Positions 38,201 to 49,066 of a DNA stretch of 64,000 nucleotides are shown piece by piece. This stretch comes from Gordionus sp. m RMFG-2023. Lineage: Eukaryota > Nematomorpha > Gordioida > Chordodea > Parachordodidae. The notes under the pieces were generated by a model. The model was not told where the DNA came from. It saw only the letters and a list, made by a program, of their open reading frames with translations, and did not search any database. Location of the stretch: the NCBI RefSeq assembly GCF_954871325.1, contig NC_088778.1, positions 3,071,743 through 3,135,742 of the forward strand. The letters run 5' to 3'. Numbering within the stretch: the first letter of the stretch is position 1; each line of letters starts with the position of its first letter. The position numbers and the translations under genes are program-made.

Positions 38201-41200
38201 AACTTTTATTTTAAGTTCCTCCTTCTCAATATTTTTTTCCGATTTTCAAAAAATGAAACTTTCTCCTCCGACTTGTATTCCCACAGGTCATTTCTTCAAA
38301 TATTGCTTCCTCTAAACGGAAATGTAATCATTAAAAGTATATATTCCCCTATTTGCCAACTGCATTTGAATTGCCTAATTCCTTCTCCAAACTATTAGTT
38401 ATAAGAAGTCTACAAACTTAACTTATTTGTTTATCATTATTTTATAAATTAACTGTCCAATATCTTGAAGAATACCATCTATAGTTTTACAATGTACAAT
38501 TTTTTTGTCGTTTTTTTTGACGGTATCTTTACCATTAAAAAATAATACCTTTGTTTCCCCCCTCTATAATAATCTTTTTAAATTACTTAGATTAGCCTCG
38601 ATATGTAAAATTTATCCTGCTTACGGTAATTCTACATTGCCTAAATATGTATAAAAATATTTTGTTAAAAAATTATTAATTTTAACTATTAACAATTTTA
38701 GCAATTGTTTATGGGCCTACCCATGGCCACATTTTCTCTCCTTTCCTGTCAGCTGGACGATTATTCCACACAAGCACTTTATCATTTATATGATAAAGTG
38801 CATTCTTAGCAGCATTATGAGTTGTATAATCTCGTTGCTGCTTAAGCTGAACCTTTACAATATTTTTTGTTGCAGTCTTGAATATGTCTTTCATATTGTC
38901 TGCCCTTCTTTGGTAATTGTCTTTCAAAGTCTATGTCAGAAAGATCATCAAGATCTGTATCCGGTTCTCTATCATCCTTAAATAATTAAAAGTAATTATT
39001 TATTATATATATTAATTTTATACAAATAGCGATATATATCATACCTCACAGGGCAGTTAAGTCTTCCTGACATACACCATCTCATATGGTGTGAATTTTT
39101 AAGATTCATGCCTTGATGTATTGTAGGCAGGTACAATACCAGGGAGAACTCCAGGCCAATATTTCTGATTGCCTTTTTGTACACTTCAAAAGTGAATTTT
39201 GAAGAGTACGATTGGCTCTCTCTACCATGCCATTAGCCTGAGGATGGTAGGCACTTGTCACTCTCTGCTGGGTTCCCACGAGTTTGTGATATTCATTGCT
39301 CACTTGGTTTACTAACTCGAATCCCTGGATTAATTTGGATCTATAAATATGAAAAATATCATTATGTTATTGTAAATATTTCATCAACCTTGACTCTGCC
39401 ATGCCTGCATAACAGTGAATATAAAAAGAGGGTCACTGAATGGACTGTCTTATCCTTTAAAGGCTGTTGCTTCGATATATTTTGGAAAAAATAATCAACA
39501 GCAACTGCAATATATTTGTATCCATCAATGCTCTCTGGCAATGAATAGAAAACAAGATAGCATTTCAATCATATATAGTGATAGTGTATAATAATTTATC
39601 ATTTTAGTGGTGGTGGCAATGAATGCGAGAAGATGTCATTGACTTTGTCAAATCAGGTGATCTATGTCAAAATCCAATTCTCGATTTGACAAAATAAGTT
39701 TGGAAATGCAGTCTATTCCTATTCCGTCTAGAATATGGATACAAATGGGGGTAGATCTGTGTTCATTGCCAGAGAGCATTGATGGATACAAATATATTGC
39801 AGTTGCTGTTGATTATTTTTTCCAAAATATATCGAAGCAACAGCCTTTAAAGGATAAGACAGTCCATTCAGTGACCCTCTTTTTATATTCACTGTTATGC
39901 AGGCATGGCAGAGTCAAGGTTGATGAAATATTTCCAATAACATAATGATATTTTTCATATTTATAGATCCAAATTAATCAGGGATTCGAGTTAGTAAACC
40001 AAGTGAGCAATGAATATCACAAACTCGTGGGAACCCAGCAGAGAGTGACAAGTGCCTACCATCCTCAGGCTAATGGCATGGTAGAGAGAGCCAATCGTAC
40101 TCTTCAAAATTAACTTTTGAAGTTGTACAAAAAGGCAATCAGAAAGATTGGCCTGGAGTTCTCCCTGGTATTGTATTTGCCTACAATACATCAAGGCATG
40201 AATCCTCAAAATTTACGCCATATGAGATGATGTATGGCAGGAAAGATTTACTGCCCTGTGAGGTATGATATATATCACTATTTGTGTAAAATTATATTTA
40301 AGGATGATAGAGAACCAGATACAGATCTTGATGATCTTTCTGATACAGATTATGAATGCAATTTCCAAAGAAGGGCAGACAATATGAAAGGCATATTCAA
40401 GACTGCAGCAAAAAATATTGTAAAGGCTCAGCTTAAGCAGCAACGAGATTATAAAACTCATAATGCTGCTAAGAATGCACTTTATCATATAAATGATAAA
40501 GTGCTTGTGTGGAATAATCGACGGGCTGACAGGAAAGGAGGGAAAATGTTGCAGCCTTGAGTAGGTCCATATAAAATTGTTAATAGTTAAAATTATAATT
40601 TTTTGACAAAATATTTATACATATTTAGGCAATGTAGAATTATCGTCTTCAACAGGAAAAATTTTTACATATTAAGGCTAATATAAGTAATTTAAAGCAC
40701 TATATAGAGGGGAAACAAAAGCATTAATTTATAATTATACCAATATAACTTTTTTTAATGGTAAAGATACAGTAAAAAAAAAAATTGTACATTGTGAAAC
40801 TATGGATGATTTAAGAAAGGTAGTATATACAGTTACTAATTCATAAAATAATATTAAACAAATTAAGTTTGTAGGCTTCTTAAAACTACAGTTGGAGAAG
40901 GAATTCAAATGCAGTTAGCAGAAAGGGAAAATATATTTTTAATTATTATATTTCCATTAAAAAGAAGCACTCTTTGAAGAAATGACCTGTGGAATAAAAG
41001 TCAGAGGAGAAAGTTAATTATTTTTGATCAAGCTAAAATCCTGGGATTGGAAATTAGAAAGGAGGATGCTAAAATAAACCATGTCAAGGGGAAGGGGTAT
41101 AATATATAAAATTATTTAATATTTATATTTTGGACAGATACATTTGGTTAAGATCCAACAATAGCTATTAAAAGTATATTGAGAGAGGAATGATATGTAG

Positions 41201-43329
41201 GCCTACAGGATCAGGGTTAATTATCAAATTGAGATGAGGAAATTATTACGGATGCAATAATATCAAAGATAATTGGTGAACTTTTCCTGCCCACAAATAG
41301 GAACTGGAAGATATAACACTTCTAAACAGTTCAATTTCAAACTAATTGACTGTTATTCCAAGATAAAAAGTGGTGTATTGAAATAAATTTTTACAACCAA
41401 TCTCATATTGTGGGTGATGTTGGGGAGTTTTTTTATAGGTTAGTATCTTTATATAATATTTAATTGTTTAACACGTTTATAAGTTGTATGAGTAAAGAGG
41501 TATCAAATGGCCAGGATAATTATAATTATCTGCAGAATATAATTATCTGCAGAGAGAATGTGTTGTTTGTGAGATGCAAAAATTTCAAATTGGGGTAAAT
41601 TTATAAGATATCCTGTAGAGGAATACCTAGTTAACAGAAATGTTATGGTGTCTCGGCAACAATGGTGAAAATATTATCAATGACAACATAGTTGCAGAGA
41701 AATATATTAAATACCAAATACAAATGGGCTTATTATTCACCCGTGAAATTTTTTAAAAATATTAAAATTTTAAAATATATATTTTGTAAATCAAAATTAA
41801 TTTTGTTAGAATTATGTCAATGTGATTAATATATTTTTTTTATTCTAATATTTTAATTCCATCATATTTATTCAAATTTATTTGAAAGTATTATCATATA
41901 GCATCTTTTTGTTAAATGCTATTGCATTTTATATTTTTCACCAATAGTTATTATTTATAAAAAGTACAATAATTAGGGATCTTTTTGATGAGTTGAATGC
42001 TATTCAATTGTGAATTTATATTATATTTATCAGTGGCTGACAAATCACAGGTCAGCAATCAATCAAAGAAATGTGTGGTTAATATTATTAAATAAAAAAA
42101 TTTTTTTTAATTTACTGTGATAAATAATATCATAATAAAATATTTCATTTTTATAAAAAAATGAATGCATTATAAAAAAAAAGGAGGTTTATATATAATT
42201 TAAAATAAATTTCTATTTTTAATATAAACTTCTAAAGAGCTATTTTATATAATATAGATAATGTATTTTATATGAAATACTTTCGATATAAACTATTATA
42301 AAATAAATTTTAAAAAATGTCTCATATTCATGAATAAAACATAAATTCTTTTCTATTTGTTGTCTAATTTAATCAAGCCCCCCTGTTATTTTTTTTAAAG
42401 TAATAACATGCTCACACTGCATTAGGGCTACATCACTCATCAACAAAAAAATTATTACGCTCAGTATAAACTCAATTACTAATTGGTAAATCTTTACTGC
42501 TCACGTTTTCAATTTCCCTTTGACACAATTTACAAAAGTTAATAATAATAAGTTTTTAAAACTTATGTAAGGCCATTATAAAAAAATCTGAGCTGGGTTT
42601 TCATATCATAGTGGGTACATACATATTATATGCAAAATCATTAAAAAGATTTTAATTTTTTTTTAAACTAATAATTAATTTTGAGTGTAATAATTATTGT
42701 AGTAAGCTTTAAAAAAAAGCAAGGATGAGTGAACTTTTGGGGTAATAGTATATATACAAGGCAATAAAAAGAATAATATATAATTTTTAAGTAAATAAGA
42801 GAAGTTAAAATAAGCTAATAATCCTATAATAGTAAACTATCAAATAATATTAAAATATTTCATAAACAATACATACCATTTTCATCTATTTTGTAGGTAT
42901 CAGGATCTATCAAATCAATATGAACACCCAAATCATGGTCTGTGATTATGTCAAATTTATAATTTTTTTCCAAAGCAGTTGGAGTATAGTTTATATACCT
43001 AAATATTATAAAATAAATAACAGTAACAAAAATCAAAAAGTATTTTAATTATTTATATTAGTCTAATATAAATTACATACTAATATAAAATAATTGCCGT
43101 GTATATATATAATTCAACCTTTTTGAGTCAAATGGATATTTCAGAAGTTTTGGTTCAAAGGGAACGTCAGGTAGTGTGTTTGTATACCTGATATTTATCA
43201 ATAAATCCGATCTATTCCCCAAAAATTATGAATCCGTGTCATATTTATTTACTTTTTTTCATTCAAGGATCTAATATCTCGTTTCCTATCATTGAGATCT
43301 GTGGCAGATGATTGGATGGTAGGAGCCAT
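29231..43329 (-). CDS. PAF1: PAF1, RNA polymerase II-associated factor 1, eleven exons
   Basis: Subunit of the nuclear PAF1 complex, which travels with RNA polymerase II and promotes elongation and co-transcriptional histone marks. Predicted exons (minus strand): 43329-43253, 43211-43119, 42998-42877, 37108-36874, 36570-36459, 36284-36061, 32246-32130, 31466-31293, 31106-30998, 29882-29774, 29427-29231. They sum to 1569 nt, phases agree at all ten junctions, all introns are GT-AG, and the product is 522 aa against about 530 in vertebrates. Landmarks: N-terminal [134 protein letters not shown]; acidic tail ending [14 protein letters not shown]. Intron 1 is only 41 nt and intron 3 is 5.77 kb. 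No lesion seen. Confidence 0.96.
31566..31899. mobile_element. MITE-like inverted repeat in PAF1 intron 7
   Basis: ATAATACCTAGACTGACGAT near the left edge pairs with ATCGTTAGTCTAGGTATTAT near the right edge; the paired arms are about 45 bp. Flanks TTGTTGG and TTGTTAG may be a target duplication. Superfamily unknown. Confidence 0.75.
32961..33274. mobile_element. short hAT copy with GC-rich ends in PAF1 intron 6
   Basis: Left tip CAGAGACCCGCCTGCC, right tip CTGCAGGATCTCTC, exact 8-bp target duplication AGATATAT. Only 314 bp, so it is a MITE-sized deletion derivative, degenerate in its G/C blocks. Confidence 0.85.
34190..35480 (+). pseudogene. reverse-transcriptase element fossil in PAF1 intron 6
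   Basis: Segments resemble a reverse transcriptase of the type with a YLDDGTICG active-site motif, followed by a region ([25 protein letters not shown]) that accompanies it in many marine invertebrate elements. The element is incomplete and broken several times, so it is a dead, fairly old insertion. Clade not assigned: a non-LTR origin seems likelier than a DIRS-like one. It lies opposite to PAF1 transcription and plays no part in the gene. Confidence 0.7.
37471..37600. repeat. end of the GTGCGCAC-type interspersed repeat
   Basis: AGTGCGCACAAAAAATTGAA followed by GTTTCAAAACGC and AAAACGCAAACGG; matches the ends near 22960 and 60993. Only one end is visible. Confidence 0.55.
37668..37822. 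mobile_element. hAT MITE family A, copy 5, in PAF1 intron 3
   Basis: Tips CAGAGATGTTAAA and TTTTAACAACTCTG. The flanks ATAATTTC and ATAATTCC are a target duplication with one mismatch. Same TCTAGATACAGATAC core as the other copies. Confidence 0.9.
37905..38199. mobile_element. GC-rich hAT family, subfamily II, in PAF1 intron 3
   Basis: Left tip AGAGATCTGCAAAAG, GGCCTGGCCCG and CGGGCCGGG blocks, weak right tip near 38199. Its AT-rich middle (TTTATGTAAAATAAAAA, TTAATTTCTATATTTAAATA) matches 58990-59130 closely, which identifies a subfamily. Confidence 0.7.
38260..41010. mobile_element. integrase-bearing element fossil as a large inverted repeat
   Basis: Two arms of roughly 1.3 kb, about 38260-39590 (minus) and 39640-41010 (plus), are near-identical head to head with a short spacer near 39600-39640. 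Each contains parts of a retrovirus-type integrase core ([20 protein letters not shown]) like those of Gypsy LTR elements and of the Gypsy-derived Ginger transposons. No terminal repeats were found that decide between them. Both arms are broken, with several breaks each. The strong similarity of the arms suggests the inversion-duplication is fairly recent, or is kept by gene conversion. It lies within PAF1 intron 3. Confidence 0.75.
41011..42876. other. rest of PAF1 intron 3, no gene seen
   Basis: 41011-41740 is less AT-rich than its surroundings and may be further remains of the integrase-bearing element. Beyond that it is plain AT-rich sequence to the exon 3 donor. Confidence 0.45.
42877..43329 (-). 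CDS. PAF1: PAF1 exons 1-3 (N-terminal region)
   Basis: Exon 1 (43253-43329, 77 nt) starts at the only suitable Met and encodes 25 residues plus two bases. Exon 2 (43119-43211, 93 nt) encodes [18 protein letters not shown] and onward. Exon 3 (42877-42998, 122 nt) encodes [19 protein letters not shown] to the KIDEN segment. In human PAF1 the N-terminal part contacts LEO1 and CTR9 (family knowledge). These exons lie 5.8 kb from the rest of the gene and would be missed by single-frame ORF calling. Confidence 0.93.
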
Positions 43330-44080
43330 TAAAAAATATTAAACTTCAAACCGTCGATTGTTGTTAAAATGCCAATCGTTTTATTTTTGGAAAAAAACAG
43401 ATATTTAATCATACAATTAGAATTATTAAATATGTTATCCCATACTTGAAATTAGAGGGATAATACAATTAGATACATTATTTACTCTATTCCGCACTTA
43501 TAATTATAACTGTACACTTAGAATCCCTTTGAAGTTGAAATGGTTACATTTAATTAAACATAGACTAGTAATTGGGAATATTTAAATATATTATTTATTA
43601 TATTTTTCAGGCATATCCTCAAATAGAATCAATAACACTTATCTTGTATATTTATGTAGATATAATCTTGTCACCCTTATTCAGACGCGTACGCAGGAAT
43701 TTGGTCTGGGGGGGGGGGATAATAAAATTTTTTTAAGAAATATTATTGTTTTTTAAAAATATCAAGCATAAATTTATAGAACTAATAACTATTTCTAGTA
43801 CACAATTTAAATTAATGTGAATTATAAAAAAATTATTTTAAAGAATCATTTAAATGACCCAAAATAAAAATTTGAATTTTTTGAGCCTTTACACAAAAAG
43901 TTTCTTAGGAATAATTGCATTTTGTATGTTATAAATTTACAATGTAAAATCCAATCTTCGTTGTGATTGAGCTAATTTTTAAATTATCTCATCCTTGCTT
44001 GTCGTCAAATGCCTATGAATATTCAAAAGATCCAAATCTTTCAATCTACTTTCAGATGTTGTACTTCTTGGTATATTTTT

Positions 44081-44472
44081 CAGAGATCTGCAGGCCCGGC
44101 CCTCAGGCCGGACATTATTTTAATTTTTTTAAATATTCGCGGGCCGGGCCCGAAATTTTTTTAAAAAAACACCCAAGCCGGGTTTGAATTATTTTTAAAA
44201 AAAACCAAATCCGGGCTGTATTTTTTAAAACAGCTTATATTTGAAATCGTTATTGTTAGCTATAAAAATCAAAAATAAATATAATTTATTTTAAAAAAAT
44301 CCGGGCCGGGCCTAAAATTTTATTAAAAAAAGCCGAGTCGGGCCTAAATATTTTTTTTTTAAAAATCCGGGCGAGGCCTGAAATTTTTTTAAAAAAACCT
44401 AGGCCAAGCCGTAAAAAATATTTATAAAATATCCGGGCCATACCCTGCAAATGGTACTTCTCCAGGCCTCTG
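44081..44472. mobile_element. GC-rich hAT copy nested in the 43682-45595 hAT
   Basis: Left tip CAGAGATCTGCAGGCCCGGC, right tip CCAGGCCTCTG. Four or more CCGGGC blocks with A/T spacers. The flanks do not give a clear target duplication. Confidence 0.8.
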
Positions 44473-44714
44473 TTATTCTTCTTAAAAAAGAGAATGTTCT
44501 CTCATTAGTTTACTAATGGCAAGAGTTTATAAACCCTTTTAATACATTGGGAATTTAATCTAAAATGTGTTTGAAATAATGCAGAGCATCCACAACATTT
44601 TTTGAGACTATATTAACCATAGTTAATCTTATAAACATAGTTATTCAGCTAGTAAGGCATCATAAGATACTTTAACATATACATAATAAAAATCTAACAA
44701 ATATTTTTTTTCTA

Positions 44715-45330
44715 TCACCATCTGAATAAGGTTGGGAAGGCTTTTGTGGAAGTTATTTGCAGATTAGTAAGTGCTGCATAATGAATTAAAAATTCATTTA
44801 TTTGGGTTAGAAATGTATCTGATTTAAGATATACTCTTCTACTGATCCTATAATAATGTTTTAACGATGAACTTGCCTTGATACAAGTCGAGGGAAACAA
44901 ATATTAAACACGTATAGCTCTGCTTTTGACTCAACAATAAAATATAAAATATAAAATATGAATCTTCATCAACATTAGCCCTAATTTCCTTGAGTTCTGA
45001 TAAAATGCTCTCCGCTATTCTCATTTTCTTAATTAAGTCAATGTCATGTTTTTGAAAAGTAATACTTAAAATAATTGTATAATCAAATAATACATTCTAA
45101 TGAGAAATAAAATTTGGAATAAGCATTGTATCCAATAATTTTCTTGCTTCTTAGGAAATATTTCTTTCAGGCCATTGTGATATTTCAGTAATAGCAAATA
45201 ATTGGCTCTTCTAACTCCTTAAGCTGTTACTGCTTGATGTCAGAGACTCTATCTCGTTGGACTTGCAATTTCTTTTTCCCTTTTGGACAAGAAGTTTCAG
45301 AAATAATTATTATTTGACTAGAAATTTGAA
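44715..45330 (-). pseudogene. hAT transposase fragments
   Basis: Minus-strand segments read KGKKKLQVQRDRVSDI, then FQKHDIDLIKKMRIAESILS and ELKEIRANVDEDSYFI, and YRISRRVYLKSDTFLTQINE. The middle segment has the LxxxDIDL...A..ILxxL..IR spacing typical of MYM/TTF-type hAT transposases. The pieces lie in different frames, separated by stops and about 150 bp of unalignable sequence, so no functional protein can be made. Confidence 0.6.
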
Positions 45331-45603
45331 AATGGTAGATAAATATTACGCCACTAAAAATTTGAAAATAATAAGTAAATTATACGCCTGAAAACCTAAA
45401 ATCGAATTTAATTGATAAAATAACTTAGTAGATAAATGCGATAAAAAATGTAATTAAATATATATTTAATATGACGAATAAATATTAACAAATATAAATT
45501 AATATGAACAATAATATTTTTGAACCATCATCTACATTTTTTGGCTTTGGGGGGATTTGTCCCCCTGCCCCCCCCTCACGCTGCGTACACCAATGCCCTT
45601 ATT

Positions 45604-47745
45604 TCTTGAAATGTTTTTGGTAATTATGTGGTATAAGTGAATGATACATAACTGGTCTAAATAAGGTGAATAAGAGACTGTTATAGGTGATTTTAGCCAA
45701 ATAAAATATGAATAGCACTAGATATCAGGAAAAAGCATTTCTTACCTTTCAGATTTTAAGTACCTAGGAACCAGGATAATGTCGTTAGTCGTCACAATAC
45801 TAGATACTAAGTCGAGACGATTCCGGGTTCACTATAATAATGATGATGTGGTAAATAATGAGGATCCCGAGCATGGCTTGCTTAATACAAACAAGGACTT
45901 ATGGGCACTTTATTGACTTTAGAATGACAAAGATAATTGAAGATAAAAGTAAGAAAAAATCAGACAAAGATAGTAAGCTCTTAGGATAATGGATTTCAGA
46001 TATTGAGATATGCCTCCGGAATAGAACACGCTATACAGACATAACATTATCTTCCAAGGATATACTTACCTAACATAAGAATTACTTTTCCATCTCTTAA
46101 ATATCTAACCAGGCATCAGGTACATTATTATTAACTAGTAGATAGCCCGTCAAAAATGACGGAGAATGAGAATTTTATTCGTTTTTTTAAGAAAGATGTT
46201 ACCTTTTATTTAAAAATCATATCCATTTATATTATTTTTAACCCCCCCCTCCCCATTTAGGTCAAGACCAAGCAATGTCATTGAGTCCAACCCATTAGGA
46301 CAAAGAGTGGAAGCTATTATTTGAGTCAAAATATATATAAATGAGCTTGTACCCAATACCAAAATTCTTTGTAAATATATTACTGATTACATAAGACTAA
46401 CATTTAACATTAAAAAATTTCAAGCCAGGTCCAAGCTCATAATATTTTGAAAAAATTTCTAAGCGTCCAAGACCTTATAATTTAAAAAAAAAATTTCTCA
46501 AGCCTAGCTCAACCCATAATAATTTTGAAAATTTTTTCCTAGCCCGACCCATAATAATTGGTAAAAGATATTCCCAAGTCAGGTGCAAGCAAATATTAAT
46601 CTTGAGGAATATTTCCCAAGCCCAGTCCAACCTATATTAATTTTCAAAACTTTTTCCCAAACCCGGAGATAGTTAAATTTCTAAATAATTTATCATCACA
46701 TGAGGGGATATCTCGGATTTACCAATTAGTTGGTTAACTCCTTTTATCAAAAAATTTGATAAGGGCTATCTATATCTTTATATTAAGTACAAAAAAAAAT
46801 GCCATTCAATACTAATGAAACTTATATGCAATTTATTTATATATTTTTTAAGAAATGTGTTTTTCTTGCCATATAAATTTAGGTAATTTTTTTAAAAAAT
46901 GATGAGGATTAATTATTATTTTGTGCGTCTGGTAAAATTAAGAGCAAATCCTTTATGACATTTTAATTTTTGATGGAAAAAGCGATAAATCTGGGCAGTC
47001 GTCTGCAGAAGAAATAATTAATGTATAATATCATCCCATTTAAGGTTGTATGTGAAAGTAATGAATAATGACGGATTACCAAAGCAGTGTACAACACCCA
47101 CTGCGTCCTGATAAAGCTGAGGCCCTGGGCTACTGGTAAAAGAAGAACGCAAAATAATATTTCTGCCAAAGTGTCAGTCTTGGTATCCCCCTCTAAAATA
47201 GAATCATGAACGACATTGTCAACTCAACCATAAAACGGTCGTAGGTATTGTGATAAAGGCCATGACAAAACTACAGCATATTTTCCCATTAAATGCTAAT
47301 GAAATTGACCGCACTACACCTTCTCGTTTGAACATCCCTCTAAATATTCATGAAAGTTCACCAGGGAATCGGATAAAGTATTATTTATATTAACTCCTAG
47401 TGAGGTGAATGATAGTGGAATTAAATGCTTATATTTGTTAAAAAATAGGCAGAGGTGGCATAGGGGTTGTGGTAGTGGTGATAGAAATATCATTTGGAGG
47501 CAACTGGGTGTATAAAATAAACATAGATATAAAACATTAGATAAAAAACAAAATAAGAATTGAGTGAATAAAAAGTTTTCATATGATCTTTACATTTTTA
47601 TAATTAATGAAGAGGAAATCTCTGATTTACCAATTAGTCTATGGGTAAAATATATTACTTTATAAAAATAATAACATAAGACTAACATTTAACATTAAAA
47701 GGTTTAATTTTGAGAAAGAATATGCTTGGTTATCTTCTTAAAAAG
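45604..47745. other. intergenic sequence with decayed repeats, no gene seen
   Basis: At about 46137 the sequence ACTAGTAGATAGCCCGTC starts what may be an interspersed repeat that runs to about 48297. Around 46430-46680 a loose repeat of AAGCCCAG/CCAACC with A/T spacers looks like a heavily decayed version of a GC-rich end. Confidence 0.4.
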
Positions 47746-47749
47746 TTTT

Positions 47750-48150
47750 CATATGATCTTTGCATTATTCGTAAATTATATTCTATAAAAAAGATTTGAT
47801 TAATGTGTAATTGATCATATGACATGAATATTGATAAGGTAATCTAAAAAATAATGAAAGGATTAAGTGATATAAAAAGTTTTATTCATAAAATTTGAGG
47901 TTTTAGCAATTCAAAGATTAGGTATGTGTACACCATCAATTCTATTCATCTGTAAATTATATTCTATAAAAAAGATTTCATTAATGTGTAATTGATAATA
48001 TGACATGAATATAAAGGATTAAGTGATATAAATAGTTTTATTCATACTTACAAATAAAGATTTCATTAATGTGTAATTGATAATATGACATGAATATTGA
48101 TAAGGTAATCTAAAAAATAAAGAAAGGATTAAGTAATATAAAAAGTTTTG
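47750..48150. repeat. ~90-180-bp direct repeats, three copies
   Basis: Blocks containing AAAGATTTSATTAATGTGTA, then TGACATGAATAT and GGATTAAGTRATATAAA, recur at about 47791, 47971 and 48057, with unequal spacing. Confidence 0.8.
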
Positions 48151-48190
48151 ATAAAAACAACAAATAAAAAAAATAAAAATAAATACGTAC

Positions 48191-48267
48191 CGATGACATG
48201 ACGTAGCGATGACATGACGTAACGATGATATGACGTAGCGATGACATGACGTCACGATGACGTAGTG
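48191..48267. repeat. 15-bp minisatellite CGATGACATGACGTA, ~5 copies
   Basis: Units differ by single bases (TGACGTAA, GATATGACG, TGACGTCA). The G/C content stands out in this AT-rich neighbourhood. Confidence 0.9.
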
Positions 48268-48297
48268 AGGACATCGGAAAATTATAATATAGATATT

Positions 48298-49066
48298 GGT
48301 TACAATTCTTAATACTATCTTGCCGGTAACTGAACTAATAGATCCTCTCTTTCTTACACCTCTCTTCTTTACTATGCTAGCTGACTACATAGTGGTGCCG
48401 TCCACTATAATAAAACGGGTATACATAATGTATAAGATCTATATACTAATGAATATACTTGGTGCACGCTACAACTCCTGGTGGGTGATGAAATTGCACT
48501 TCGTGCAAATTCTGGCGTGATAATGAATGAATGATACTGATTAATTAATAAAAAAAATATGATTGATAATCTGATTTGTGAGGAGAAAAAAAAATTATGC
48601 ATGTGAAATGTTTGAACTGTTTAGTCGTTTACATATCATTAAAAATGGAAATCTTTTAGAAATTGGATATCTCACAATAATTTTCTCGATTACTTATCTA
48701 GGCTATCATGTCATCTAATAGGAAGCTCTAATACCATATAGTTTTATGATTTGGATTGGTGGTTTATATTCTCTTCTTCAAGAATTGTTAATTTGGTAAG
48801 GCCTATAAAATTTTTTCTTATTAGACCATTCTATAAAACATGTCTAAAATGGTAACAGAGATTTATATTAGTTTAATGACTTTTTGTCAGTGTAAGTTGC
48901 TGAGAATTATATAGCCTCATGTGGTTTTTATTATCAATTGAGGCATATGTATGAATTAATTAATATTTTTTATCACTTGTAATTCTTTAGAAGCAAAATT
49001 TTTTTATATCAACCATCGAAAATATTCTATACTATAATAAATTTGTAATAAAAATTATTATTTTTA
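48298..49066. other. intergenic sequence, no gene seen
   Basis: Open frames up to 74 codons on either strand overlap each other around 48300-48600, and neither resembles a known family. Confidence 0.45.

Larger units (their letters stand above)
37109..42876 (-). other. PAF1 intron 3, 5.77 kb, transposon-rich
   Basis: Contains, from 3' to 5': a repeat end near 37471, a family A MITE, a GC-rich hAT scrap (37905-38199), an inverted pair of integrase fossils (38260-41010) and about 1.9 kb of AT-rich sequence. Removing it keeps the reading phase (G from exon 3 plus CC from exon 4 make an Ala codon). Confidence 0.85.
43682..45595 (-). mobile_element. hAT transposon upstream of PAF1, exact 8-bp target duplication
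   Basis: Left tip CAGACGCGTACGCAGG followed by a poly-G run; right end has a poly-C run then CTCACGCTGCGTACACCAATG, which pairs imperfectly. Both sides are flanked by CCCTTATT (43674-43681, 45596-45603). This GCGTACGCAGG/poly-G layout is familiar from hAT elements with MYM- or TTF-type transposases. On the minus strand, remains of a transposase appear between 44700 and 45330. A second hAT (44081-44472) sits inside. The left end is 353 bp upstream of the PAF1 start codon. Confidence 0.85.

Noticed and set aside
48296-48602. Overlapping frames on both strands (74 and 65 codons)
   Set aside because: No motifs, no splice support and mutual overlap; neither can be preferred.
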